A stretch of 64,000 bases of DNA, taken from positions 3,134,100-3,198,099 of the forward strand of contig CM035306.1 in assembly GCA_002900995.3 (NCBI GenBank), in the 5' to 3' direction. Position 1 is the first letter of the stretch. Every line of letters starts with the position of its first letter. Origin of the DNA: Ganoderma boninense (Eukaryota > Basidiomycota > Agaricomycetes > Polyporales > Polyporaceae). Position numbers and translations under genes: made by a program. Shown here in pieces: positions 35,476 through 49,804 of the stretch. The notes beneath the pieces are model-generated. The model was not told the origin of the DNA. It worked only from the letters and a program-made list of their open reading frames with translations, and made no database searches.

Positions 35476-36975
35476 TCACGCCTTTACCTCCCCGGCCGTC
35501 TTGTCCGCCTCGTAGAACTTGATCAGATCCTGCACGTCCTCCCTGCTGCCGAGGAAGACAGGGCACCTCTCATGGATGCCCTTAGGCACGATGTCGAGGA
35601 TGCGCATTGTGCCGGTCGTCGCGACGCCGCCGGCCTGCTCCGTGAGGAACGCCATAGGGAACGCCTCGTAAAGCAACCGGAGCTTGCCCTTCTTGCTCTT
35701 CTTGTCGTCCGGGTATCCGAAGATGCCGCCGTACAGCAGCGTGCGATGGACGTCGGCGACCATGGAGCCGATATAGCGCGCCGAGTACGGCGACTTGCCG
35801 TTCTGCGGGAACTTGATCGAGTTGAGGTAGTTGATGACGGGCTGGTGGAAGTAGAGCGAGTTGCCCTCGTTGAACGAGTAAATCTTCCCTCGTGATGGGA
35901 TCTTGATCTGCACGCGCACATCCAATGAGGGTCAGCAATCGGGCTCCAATGAGGGACACGAGAAAGAAATTTCCGAGGGTACGCACGTCGGGGTGGGTGA
36001 GGATGAACTCTCCGAGGGCGGCGTCGAGCGTGTAACCGTTTACACCGTGACCCGTGGTCAGGACGAGGTTGGCTGACGAACCGTACCTGTTAGGACGCGT
36101 GCATTGGTCAGTACGCATGGGACGTTCCTCCTTCAGACGAAAGAACGCGGAGCTCACATCGTGTAACCGGCCGCAACCATCTCGCTCCCTGGTCTCAGGA
36201 CATCCGCAATCGTTCCCTTCGATCCTGGTGCCTATCTCACAGGCATCAGCAATGCGCGACACATTAATATGTTCCCCCTCCTCGTTTCCAAACTAGCGCG
36301 GGATACAGGGGAGACACGGAAGGAGCAGGGGCACACGCACGATGTGGTAGATGCCAAAGATGGTGCCGATGTTCACACCAGCGTCGATGTTGCTGCTGCC
36401 GTCGAGCGGGTCGAAGACGACGCAGTACTTGCCCTTGTACTTGTCCTCGATGATGACAGCATCCTCTAGCTCCTCAGACACGAGCACGGCCGTCTTGCCC
36501 GACGCGCGCAGCGAGTTGATCATGATGTCGTTCGAGAGCACGTCGAGCTTTTTCTGCTCCTCGCCCTGCACGTTCGTCTCGCCGGCCATGCCCACGCTGT
36601 CGCATGCGTAGTTGGTGCGCGCATTTGCATTGCAGCGATAGCGATAGCGAGGGATACGCGGGTGGGAGGAGTGGGGAGGCGTGGATGAGGTCACTGTCGC
36701 GCGGAGGACGACAATCACAAGGACCACTCACAGGTTGATCAGACGCGCTTTTCGGACATTGGTCGCGATGAACTTGGAGGTCGTTTGGATGGCAGTCAGG
36801 AGCAGTGTGAGGTCGCCAGTCGCGACCGCCCCCAGGCTGAACTGGTCCGCGAGGACATGGCTATCGTTCCCGAAGAAGGAGTACCCGGATGAGCCTGAGG
36901 TGCGGATAATGGAGATCTGGGCACGCACCGAGTGAGGGTGATGATGTCGGTGCTGGGCTGCTCCTCTCCGGACAT
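35476..36975 (-). CDS. FBP1: Fructose-1,6-bisphosphatase
   Basis: Key gluconeogenic enzyme hydrolysing fructose 1,6-bisphosphate to fructose 6-phosphate in the cytosol. Six exons (36929-36975, 36732-36860, 36341-36596, 36158-36231, 35987-36086, 35476-35907) total 1038 bases, 345 residues, the standard length. Motifs: metal ligands in VSEELED and the signature [20 protein letters not shown]. Also present are [40 protein letters not shown] and the substrate-site [15 protein letters not shown]. The N-terminal region of yeast FBP1 (Pro/N-degron and cAMP-site area) is short here ([16 protein letters not shown]). No defects. Confidence 0.96.
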
Positions 36976-37440
36976 GGCTGGGGTGTCGTGTGTTTGGTTG
37001 TGGGGTAGATGGGTGTGGATGAGAGAGAGTGGGATGCGTTTATATCGCAGCGGGCAGAGACGGGAAAGGAATCTCGACGGTCGGAATCGCGGGGACCCCT
37101 CTCTCCGCCTGCGCCTCATCCGTCTTGCCTATTCCGGCACTGACCTCCACTTCACATGCCCTAAGTTCCGGACAAAGCGCAGACTGCCCCGGTCCATCTC
37201 CCCCCGCTCATATCCCGACCGCCAAAGTCCAGTCCATCTGCGACTCCCCAACAACAGCGTCAGCGGCGTACAATTTCGCTCCAAACTAGATTATAATGCA
37301 GGTTGTACAGTACCATGACTATGTTTACACCAAGCAGCCCATGCAAGCCAATCCTCAGATGATGATCGTCACTGTCCCGTTAATGTTGTCAAGCTTAACC
37401 AAGTTCCGGCATGCGATCCGTGTCCGAGCCCAACCATTGG
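36976..37440. other. FBP1 upstream region
   Basis: Promoter side of FBP1 and 3' side of the C2H2 gene. A GTTTATATC sequence near 37037-37046, about 65 bases before the FBP1 start on the minus strand, may contribute a TATA-like element. Nothing else is seen. Confidence 0.45.
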
Positions 37441-39865
<2,425 letters not shown>

Positions 39866-40194
39866 GATGGATGTGTCTTGCGCCAGGTAATATGATTAAC
39901 AACACGTCTGGACGTGTGTATGGAATTGCCTATATGCACCGAACTGGGAGGCGACGTCAGTTGAGCCTCGAATGTGTCCAATAACGTATAGTATGCACCT
40001 AGAGAATGCTTGCAGCGTTGAAAGTCTCCGTTATATTGTCAGACGCGATCGTGTATGCGCCGGCCACTGCGCTCGAGAAGAGAGGGAGTTGGGGGAGCGT
40101 AATGGGGTAGAGTCGGGGATGATTGCCTTGGAGGAGAGGACTTGCTATAACGGCGTGGTTCAACACATAATCACGTTTTCAAACTCCGCCATAT

Positions 40195-40653
40195 ATGCGA
40201 AACGCGTCGCGTTCTAGCGCCGCGTCACTGAGCTCCGTTTCTTCTCTTCCCCGAGCCGTTGCGGCTTCCAGTCCCCGACCTCGTCCTGTGACTTTCAATC
40301 CAACGACAAAGCCCTACTTAATCCGGAACCCTCTCCTTGTGACGCAGGGCAATTGTTCCGGTCTGTATGGATGGTATCGGGACCTGGAGCGGGCATTGGA
40401 TGTTTTGAATTGTGACAGAGCCTTGTCAGGTACGCCCTCGTAGGCACATTGAAGTTGCTGAATCCTATCTCTTCTAGCCACCAACGCTGCACAAGGTTGC
40501 CGCCCTTGCATAAACACGCAGCCTACTCCTCACCTTTGTGCTGCGCGATTGAGCCACGGTCAGACTACGCACACTGTATTGACGGACCGCCATGCACAGG
40601 GTGTAGCCTCAGGTCTGGTTGCTTCTCCGAGTCCAACTTCTAGGCCACAGTAG
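40195..40653 (+). CDS. Possible small two-exon gene, no family recognised
   Basis: Joining 40195-40429 and 40478-40653 across a 48-base GTACGC...CTTCTAG intron gives an uninterrupted 136-residue frame. A TA-rich ATATATG overlaps the start. The N-terminus is Ser/Arg/Ala-rich and could serve as a targeting signal. The middle has the short tract SGLYGWYRDLERALDVLNC. The rest is Thr/Gln-rich with no domain. Coding status is uncertain; chance is possible. Confidence 0.33.
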
Positions 40654-41033
40654 AACATGTATTCTTGTACTGCAGCTGTGTGGTACAGCTCACAGGCATT
40701 TGGTTCCTTGAGTGATGTTGACCAGTCCGCCATTCATTAATTCAATGCCACGTTGGCGGTTCGTCGCGCGGTATCCGAGTTTGACGTGCAGCCGTCGACA
40801 TTTCGCGGGGCCGATCAAGCAGGCGGAAGGCGGAAAATAGACGCGCATTTCGGTCCGTCGGAGCTGCGCTGGGCGCTCAGCTGGAACGCCTCCCGGATGT
40901 GCTTATTTGTGCCGGCGACGCCAGGGACTCGTCCATTGCTTCACTTACCCTGTGCTGTCATCCCCACAAAACACTCCCTCGTGCTCCTCGACGGCAACAT
41001 CCACATCCCTTCTCAGTCCACCTGTTGCGAGCC
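40654..41033. other. Intergenic region upstream of the Pmp3-domain gene
   Basis: Open frames are present but without recognisable domains; it presumably holds the promoter of the downstream gene. Confidence 0.5.
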
Positions 41034-42133
41034 ATGCCCACCGATCGCGTACGGTCATTCTCAGTCGACCTCACTCCTCGCAGGCACCACGGCTATGCTG
41101 TCGTCCTCTTCATTCTTGGAACTCTCCTTCCACCGCTAGGTGCGCTTAGGGCTCGATCCTGTCTTTGGATGGTATATTCCCGATTGACAGTTGCATGTAG
41201 CTGTTGCCGCACGGTTTGGCATTGGTACAGACTTTTGGATAAACCTCGTCCTCACCATAGCAGGCTACATACCCGGTGCGCCCTCTCTTCATCTTACAAC
41301 CCTTAGGCACATCGCCCTAATTCATATATCCGCCTTTCATGGCCGACAGGACACGTACATAACTTCTACATCCAGGTGCGTTGCCTCTCGTACATCGCAT
41401 GCGCAAACAGCTTATGACTGTGGACTGCGGCGGACGTATTTGCTTCCCCCGACAACAGAATATCCGTAACAACAAGACGCACCGCCGCACGCCCAAATGG
41501 GCGCAGAAGTGGGGTCTCGTCGACACTTCCGAGATCAAGCGCAAAGAGCGCCGCTCGCAGTGGGCGAACCGTTACAACGACCGCCTCCCCCGCTCCACGC
41601 TCGAGGGTCAGCCGTACGAGGAGGGCGAGGTCGGTGGTTCCTCGATCGACCTCCCAGAAGAGGGGGGCGACTCGCGCTCGCGTGGTGGACGCAGGAACAC
41701 CGACAACGGGTTGTGGAACCCCAGCGAAGAACGGTACTATGGGCAGAGGGACGACTCGTCGACCACGGTGGGGCGGAGCTCTGGTCGGTGGCAGTACCCC
41801 GCGAACTTCGACGATGCGCTGCCGACGAGTTCAAGCACCAGAAAGAAGTCGACGAAGAAGGGGAAGAAGGAGAAGAAGGACCGATGGGCGCGCACAGAAG
41901 ATGCGTATGCGGCGCAGGAGACGGCAGGGTCTACCCGACGACGGAAGTCGAAGAAGGGGCGGACGAATGTCGCGGAGATGGACACGTACTCGCAGAGGAG
42001 CGAGTCGACAACGGAGTTCCCGGAGGACCCTGAGGGTGGTTTGTATGGGGACCATCGTCCGGCTGCGGGTACAGGGGAGGATGGGCGGCCGCGAAGGACG
42101 ACCGAGGAAGATATCTTCAATCATGAGCTTTAG
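41034..42133 (+). CDS. Pmp3/UPF0057-domain membrane protein with long hydrophilic tail
   Basis: Exons 41034-41139, 41201-41275, 41350-41375 (26-base microexon) and 41459-42133 give 293 residues. Residues about 22-65 form a Pmp3 (RCI2-like) double-membrane hairpin: YAVVLFILGTLLPPLAV, then FWINLVLTIAGYIPGHVHNF. Pmp3 itself is about 55 residues and stabilises the plasma-membrane potential under salt stress. Here a tail of over 200 charged residues follows, with KKSTKKGKKEKKDRWA and many Ser/Thr/Tyr residues. Yeast SNA2-SNA4 are related proteins with shorter tails that traffic to the vacuole. Membrane protein, topology likely N-in with a cytosolic tail; exact role unknown. Confidence 0.8.
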
Positions 42134-42922
42134 CTTGTTGGCTTGGGCACGGATGGATGGGGACGTTCGCTTGGACAGGGGACGGCTGGGCGTTGCACGA
42201 CAGCGCGAGCGCGGGCGCAAGATGGGCGGAGGGCTGTGGACAATATCCCCGACTTTGGAATCATGTCGATTCCACTCACGACACCAGCGGTGCGGCGCGC
42301 GGAGGAAGACACCCATGTATATGTACCGCTATCCGCACGACCCAATATTTTATTCTCGCATGGTGGTTGATGTCTGGTACGTCCTAAGCAACGCTGCTCG
42401 TATTCCGTCAAACACCTGCTCTCACTGGCAAGGTGCTTTGGAAAACAGCGCATGTCAGCGCCTGCGCGACTCAGGCGAGTTATCTCCTCGAGCGCTTACC
42501 GTGGTTGACAACTTAGCGGCAGAGATAGTGTCCAAGCCTCTTGTCTCGCACCACTGCTCTTGTTGCCGATACGCTAGCCTCTCGCTCGACCCTCGACCAA
42601 TGCACGATGCATTTTGCAGTCATACTATTGACAATTTGAGACAGGGCCACTGTACCCGCATTTCCAGGCTGTGACGTCTCGCGGACTCGCAGAATTTTGA
42701 AGACGCCCCACATGGACCGCGTGGAACGACGCGATCTCGCGTATTTCTGTCGAGAAGCCGACTGCCCCAGTCTCAATGTTCTCATCACTCGGGAGTTCAG
42801 CCGCTATATAAGCCCCGTCTTCCCAAGATGACGTCCCGCGTTCCCGCCGGCCCTCCTGTGCTCAGCCTCCTGTACACACCAGGGCGCGTCCGGCCAGCGT
42901 CGACGTCTGCGTATACCTCGCC
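42134..42922. promoter_or_regulatory. PNGase A upstream region with TATA box
   Basis: 789 bases without a supported gene. TATATAAG at 42805-42812, about 110 bases before the next start codon, is a good TATA box for the amidase gene. Confidence 0.55.
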
Positions 42923-45362
42923 ATGTTTCTCATTAAGTTTTTGTGGAGCCTGGTAACCGTGACGGCTGCTGTACGGGCTGCTGTCCTTGTCGACTTCCAG
43001 GTCGCTCAGCCTCCGCCCCTGCCTCAAGATGCAAAGCAATGTACTATCCAAATTTTGCAGTACGTCCGCTTCAAAGCCTCAAATATTTGACGATCTCATA
43101 TTACGTACATAGACGCACCTTTGGGTTTTCCTTCGGAGCGTACGTGTCGTCGGATTAGCATGTCCAATGATTTCTTTCAGACTCAAAGACACGTTCTCAG
43201 GGCTGAAGTAGTTCAGTATACGTGAGTACGTCTCAGGCTACGCACTGGGAAGACACCAATTTAGTGCTTCGATTTTCAATCTTAGCCCTCCCACGGATTG
43301 CGGCCCTCCTGGCTCTTGGGCCGGCATTAGCCTCAACTTCACGGTCACCTCTAACGGCACTCAGTTTGATCGCTTGGGTATATCTCGACCATCTTCAATC
43401 CAAGGAAGCTGATGGACTGACTGTTGAACCACCCAGGCATTTTTACCTTCCAGAATGTGGAAAGTGAGTGGTTATTGTGATATCTTCCAGATGCAATAAG
43501 CAATCGACCGATATCATCTAGTCTGGCGTACATCGACTCCGGAGCCGACTCGCGGTGACGGAATCATCTGGACCTATCTCAAGGACGCGACGCGCTACAC
43601 TCCACTCTTTGCTGAGCCTGGAACATTCATTCTGCAGCTCGACAATCTACTCGAGACAGGCCTTGATGGACAATACGCCAGTATGTCATCCCGCCTGGTC
43701 CGTATGTGCGCACGGCAGTGACAGCACAAATTGCAGCTACGCTACACGCAACGTTCTTCCAGTCTTCTGCAAAACACCCGCCTGCTCCGAAGGCGGATGT
43801 CATCATACCCGTGTCTACGCTTGCAAACAATACCGGGAACGACGCCTCCGTACCTCCCACCTTCTCTGTCAGTCAAATATGCCTCGCTTCTAGTCTTTGT
43901 TTCATTTGTGCTGACGGGTCTTGCGCAGCTGAACGTCACTGTGCCTCAAAGCACTGTTCAGATCTTCGCTGAGCTGTACGCTTCTGGTAACGGGAACGAG
44001 GAATTCTGGGTCAGTGTCTCTTAGCAAGGATGTCGGCATCGACTTCAACTGAAACGCTTCTTTCTTTTAGTACTTCAACACTGCCAACGAGTTCCTCGGC
44101 GACCTTCCTGCCGACACGACATTCGGGGACGGTCCTTTCCGCGAAGTCCGTTTGCTCGTCGACGGAAAGGTGGCTGGCGTTGCGTTTCCGTAAGTCAAGT
44201 CATGAATCCACCATCGTCGAGGGGCCTGCTCAGAAACGGACCAGGTATGCTGTGATCTTCACGGGGGGGATCGTCCCGACCGCCTGGCGGCCTATCACAT
44301 CTTACGGCGCTATCGACCTCCCGACGTACTTCCTCGACCTCACGCCCTTCGTACCCGTGCTGACCGACGGCCAGCCGCACAACATCAGCCTCGATGTCGT
44401 CTCCGCCGAGAGTGACCACACCATCAACCAGAACTGGTTCGTCTCGGGGAACCTGCAGGTCGTCACCGACCCGTCGGGGAAGCCGACGACTGGCAAGATC
44501 ACCCAGTACCAGGTGGACGACTTCGCGGAGACGCAGACGACCGGGAATGTGGGCGCAAACGGTGACGTGAACGTCACGGTCGCCGCGACGCGCCAGATCC
44601 ACATCGAGTCGCAGATCACGAGCGGGAGCGGGAAGACCACGCTTGTCGTGTGGGATCAAAAGCTCCAGTATTCGAACACCCAAAACTACCTCGATAACAC
44701 CTTCATCCAGGTGCGACCGGTGCTTGAAATGGGTTTTCTGTCGAGATCGCTTGAGCAGAGCGCTGATGCCACAGCAGCTTGTGAACCAGCGTGCATCTGG
44801 GTCGTTCCTCTCGACGCACAATGGCGTGCCCGCCCTGGTCGATGACTTCTCATACCCCCTGATCATCAACTTCACTGTCCTTACCCCAGATGGCTCTCAA
44901 TGTGAGCATTCCTCGACGCGAGCTCCCATGCGGGCATACAACTGAACACGGTTTACAGTCGTCGCCACGTTCGACCACTCCTACAACCGGGTGTCTAAAC
45001 CGGCACCGTTCATCCTCGGCTCCACGATCAAGAACCACCAAACCGCAGGTGAGTGATAACCAATAAGGTTCTCTTCGCTATATTTTTCTATGCAATACTC
45101 ACGTTGGGGCGCAGAGGGCTTCTTCACCATCGCGTCGACCGGGAACACGGGCAACGGCACGAACTCAAACACGTTCTTCTACATCGACGACAACGGCAAC
45201 ACCTACGACCGCGAGGTGACCGCTGTTGACAACAACATCACTGCAGACCACCAGGGCGGCAACATCGCCCCTACCACCGCGTTCAAGTTCCCCAGCGCTG
45301 TCCAGAGTCCCCTCAGTCTTCCCTCGCCGAGGTTCCCTGGAGCGAGGAAAATCGCTAACTAA
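42923..45362 (+). CDS. Secreted peptide-N-glycosidase A-like amidase
   Basis: Enzyme family that removes N-glycans from glycopeptides (peptide-N4-(N-acetyl-glucosaminyl)asparagine amidase A), here likely secreted. The signal peptide is MFLIKFLWSLVTVTAAVRA. Many exons follow, including microexons at 43201-43221 (21 bases, encoding AEVVQYT) and 43437-43463 (27 bases, encoding IFTFQNVE). Family blocks: TPPTDCGPPGSWAGISLNF, FDRLGIFTFQNVEIWRTSTP, EPTRGDGIIWTYLKDAT, FGDGPFREVRLLVDGKVAG, ITSYGAIDLPTYFLDLTPF and NQNWFVSGNLQV. Several NxS/T sites are present. The last exons end near SLPSPRFPGARKIAN. The biological substrate is likely extracellular glycoprotein. Confidence 0.88.
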
Positions 45363-45819
45363 GCACGCTGCCGGGCGTTTGTAACGATCATTGGATAAGA
45401 GTGGTTGACTTCTAGATCTAGCCCCGTTGTATTCATTAAGAGACCGTTGAGGTCGTTGCACTATGCGTCGACAGCTGCGTGCTAAGCGTCTACAAAGCAG
45501 ATTAGACAACAAGAGCGTCCAGCGCACCGAGAAGGCAAGAAGGCCCTGCCAAGAAAACAAGATCCTGCGTCCCATCGGCACCTCGCCTCACCTCATCTCA
45601 CCTCACCTTGCCGAAACCCGCATCCTCTTGGCGTTTCCCACTATCTCCAGAGAACTGAAACTTCTGGAACCTGATGCAGCACAACACAATTCGCGCTGGG
45701 AGGCGTCGTTGAGACGCAGACACCCGTCTGCCGTGTTGAACGGTGATGCTGAGCGGTCAAAATCGGGGTGCATATCTGGTGAAGATACCGCACCCAGAAA
45801 ATCTTCCGAATCCTCCAAT
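45363..45819. other. Convergent intergenic region
   Basis: 3' flanks of the amidase and C1-THF synthase genes. A short CTCACCTCAT-type repeat lies at about 45585-45610. No gene is seen. Confidence 0.55.
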
Positions 45820-48800
45820 CTAGAAGAGACCGACGACGCGACCAGTCTCGGGGTCGAGGCCGACTTCCCAGAAACCTGGGCGCGTCCCAAGACCGGGCAT
45901 GGTCTGCATGTCGCCGAGGATCGGGTACAGGAAGCCTGCGCCGGCGGAAAGACGGACGGCGCGGATCGGGATCGTGAAGCCCGTCGGGACACCCTTGAGC
46001 TTCGGGTCGTGGGAGAACGAGTATTGTGTCTTCGCCATACAAACTGAACGCACACGCAATCAGTGAAAGCTGCCAGCGGCGAATGGGGGTACGTACTCGG
46101 AAGGTTGCTGTAGCCCTGGCGTGTATAGGTTGAGACCTGCTTCTGGGCGAGCTCGCTGAGCTCGATGCCGTCTGCGCCGTAGATCTCCTTGGAGATGATC
46201 TCGATTTTCTTCTCGATGGGCTGCTCAAGGTCGTACAGGAACTTGAAGTTCGACTCGCCCTCGCAGGTGGCGATGACTGCCTCTGCAAGAGGCTTAGCGC
46301 CTGCGCCACCCTTCGCCCAGTGGTTGCTAACCACAGCGGCGTCGGCGCCTGCGGCCAACGCCTCTTGCCTGACAAGCTCGAGCTCCGCAGGGGTATCGGA
46401 ACTGAAAATGCGACATGGGCACGCTATCAAGTACAGAACAACGGCACGGAACGACGTACGCAAACTGGTTTATCGCGACGATGACCTTAACGCCGAACTT
46501 GCGAGCGTTCTGGATGTGCTTCGCAAGGTTCTTCGTGCCCTCCTTGAGCGTGACAAGGTCCTCCTTGGTATATGTGTCGTGAAGCGGTTTGCCGGGGGTA
46601 ACGTCCGGCCCGCCGCCATGCATCTTCAGGGCGCGCGTCGTGGCCACAATGACAGTCGCGTCGGGCTTGAGACCACTCATCCGGCACTTGATGTTGCAGA
46701 ACTTCTCCATGCCCATGTCAGCGCCGAAGCCGCCCTCGGTGAGGACGTAGCCAACACGCTCGGGTGCATCGCCCTCTTCCGTGCCCGCCAGCTTGAGCGC
46801 GACGCGGTCCGCGAGGATCGACGAGTTGCCGTGAGCGATGTTCGCAAAGGGGCCAGCATGGACGAACACGGGGGTACCCTCCAGGGTTTGCATGAGGTTA
46901 GGCTTGATCGCGTCCTTCATGAGCACCGCGAGCGCGCCACCGACTCCGAGGTCGTCTGCCGTGATGGGCTCGCCACGCTTGCTTGTCGCAACGACCATCG
47001 CACCCAGGCGCTCGCGCATGTCCTCCAGACTCGTCGTCAGCGCAAGAACGGCCATACACTCGGAGGCGACAGAAATATCGAAGCCGGTCACGCGCGAGTG
47101 GCCCTGCTCCGTGGGGTTTTGGCCGACGGTGATCTTCCGGAGATGGCGGTCGTTCACATCGATAACACGGTTCCATGTGATAGTTTCTGGATCGACGTCA
47201 AGGCGGGCGAAGCGGTTGATTTCCTCGGGGGTAAGATCGTCAGGATTGGTCTTGTCGATACCGAGCTTCTTGAGGCGCTTGAACATGAGGGTGGCGAACT
47301 CGCGCTTGCCCTTCTTCGCAGGAACTAGACGGCTGTACAAGGCCTGCAATGCCGAACGATTCAGAAACACTTCGTTCACAATACAGCATTAAGTCTACCT
47401 TATCAGACTGGGTAGCTTCGTGGAACATGCGTGCGTCTAGAGCAGCCGCGAGCAAGTTGTTTGCAGCCGTGACAGCGTGGATATCCCCAGTGAGGTGCAG
47501 GTTGAACTGTAAAGCGAAGATCAGACCGCTTTGGAAGTAATAGATGAATAAGTCGGACCTCATCCATAGGGATGACCTGACTGTAGCCTCCACCAGCCGC
47601 ACCACCCTTGATACCGAAAGTTGGGCCCTGGCTGGGTTGGCGGACACATGCGAACGCAGGGCGGCCCATGTGGGCACCAAGCGCTTGAGCAAGACCAATC
47701 GTCGTTGTCGACTTACCCTCACCAAGAGGAGTGGGCGTAATGCTGATCTCATGTCAGAAACTGCGCGCGGTGCTGAACGATTGAACTGCATACCCAGAGA
47801 TAACAATGTACTTGCCATCCTTGCGGTGCGCCAGACGAGTAAGGATATCCAGCTCAACCTTGGCCTTGTACTTGCCATAGCTCTCAAGCTCATCTGGACG
47901 AATTCCAAGCTCCTGGGCAAGTGTGGTAACGGGTTTGGGCGTCTGGGCCAAGGAAATCTCGATGTCGCTCGGAACGTTCTCCAGTACATTGATCTTGAGT
48001 GGCTTCACGCGCAAGCTCCGCTGTTGCTCCCAGATGCGTTCTGCCGCCTTCAATGTGTTCGACATAAGCATTGCAACCGTCATAGGACCAACACCTCCAG
48101 GGACGGGCGTAATATGGGACGCGATGGTAGAAGCTGCCGTGTAGTCCACATCACCGACAAGACGTTGGCCTGACTTCTTGGTAGCATCTGAAGCGTGGTG
48201 ATCAGCATGGGCAAATTGAGCGAGGCGATGCCAACCCACCCGGAATGTAGTTAGTACCAACGTCAATAACGACAACGCCTGACTTCAGCCAAGAGCCTTG
48301 TACGAACTGAGCTTTCCCAATAGCAGACACCAGGATATCAGCTTCCTTAACCTGGGTATGAGAACAACGAGTAAGACAACCAGCGAGGTGATGGAGGAGA
48401 GCAAACAGTTCGTACGATCTCGGGCAGGTTTTGTGTTCTACTGTGGCATTGTGTGACTGTGGCATCGCGATGCCTCAACATAGCAGCTACGGGGCTGCCA
48501 ACGATGTCGCTACGTCCGAGAACTACTGCGCGCGAGCCGGCAATCGAAACGCCGGTCGAATCCAAGAGACGAATGACGCCAGTAGGCGTGCATGGGGTGA
48601 AAAGCGGGTCGGATGCCCGCGAGGAGAGGTGGCCAATATTGTATGCGTGGAACCTGAGGGAAAATCGTGACCCCAGTTAGTTCTAAGGTGAACTTTGCAT
48701 GGCAAAGGCCTTCTGCACGATTGAATGGCGGCAGACCACAAATGGCCCACGCGTGAATGCGCTATTTGCGTGAACCCCGGCCATATGCAGACTGGGCGGG

Positions 48801-49369
48801 AGACGTGTGCAATTATCGACGCGTCCCAGTACGCGAGGAGAGACAGTGAGCACGCACCCGTCGACATCCTTCTCAGGACTCACGGCCTCAGTGACCGTGC
48901 GCTCGCCGTCTGCCCCGACGTGAGGACCAAGGGGGAGCTGAACCAGGATGCCGCTCACAGTCTCGTCGTCGTTGAGCTTCCGGACGATGTCGACGATGTC
49001 GGTGACCTCTGCCTCCTCGGGAACCCGGATATGCTTGAACTGGATGCCGACCTCCTCCGCTGCCTTTGCCTTCATGCGCACATACACGGCCGAGTCCGGA
49101 CGCGCACCTGCTTGGATGATGGCGAGCTGCGGCTTGAAGCGGGGGTATTGGGACTGCAGGGACTTGATCCTGCCTGCGACCTCGTCGCGGATGGATCTGC
49201 GGGGATCGCGTTCGTTAATTGCGGGCGATCATGTACGTGGACAGAGATGGGGTACCCACTTTGCTATGGCAGTGCCATCGATGACTCTAGCGTTGGTAGC
49301 CATGGCCCGGAAGTGACGGAAGAAGGAGAGAGGACGATGTGCAGTTATAGGCTGCAGAAATCGCCGCAT
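45820..49369 (-). CDS. ADE3/MIS1: C1-tetrahydrofolate synthase (trifunctional, probable dual start)
   Basis: Trifunctional folate enzyme: 5,10-methylene-THF dehydrogenase and 5,10-methenyl-THF cyclohydrolase (N-terminal), then 10-formyl-THF synthetase. N-terminal motifs: the active Tyr/Lys region [27 protein letters not shown] and NADP site [15 protein letters not shown]. The synthetase domain has the ATP loop [52 protein letters not shown] and the end [18 protein letters not shown]. Two in-frame starts exist. An ATG at 49303 ([10 protein letters not shown], strong GCCATGG context) gives a cytosolic protein. An ATG at 49369 in weaker context adds 22 residues, [20 protein letters not shown] plus RA, resembling a mitochondrial presequence. 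The feature is drawn to the upstream start. It diverges from MGE1. Confidence 0.93.
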
Positions 49370-49804
49370 CTCTTGCCTTTTCGAGGCAGACAGAGGACCG
49401 GGTGGCGCGCTGCTATCTCTCCGGCTCTCGCGTCCTGCAGGTCCCGTGTTCTCCTCGAATCCTTGCGCGCGGAGAGCCGTCGGACCAGCGATTCTATCGC
49501 GTTGGGCGTGCGCGACGTGGCGTACGAGGTGCAAGGTTTCAACTTTCTGCTGCCGCAGAGCCGCACTGCCGCAGCCAGCCGAGCCAGTCCCAGACGCGAC
49601 CTCCTCGCGACCCCCCACGAAAACCGAGTCCGAACGAATCGGCCCAGCACATCGTCCCCACGTGACTTTACCGCCCAAAATTTCCGAGAAGAGCAAGAGA
49701 GCCAGCGGCCATGGCCAGCGTCTTGCTAGCGTCTTGCTCACCTCCGTCATCCGTCGTCTACCGTCCGACCGTCTCCGTCGCTCTCCTCTGCCCTTGCCCT
49801 CGCC
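49370..49804. promoter_or_regulatory. Divergent promoter of C1-THF synthase and MGE1
   Basis: 435 bases between two start codons, both for proteins with mitochondrial roles. GC-rich, with no clear TATA box. Long frames crossing it are shadows. Confidence 0.5.

Noticed and set aside
42134..42674. Long plus-strand frame downstream of the Pmp3-domain gene
   Set aside because: It overlaps the preceding gene in another frame, is Arg-rich and has no splice partners or domain.
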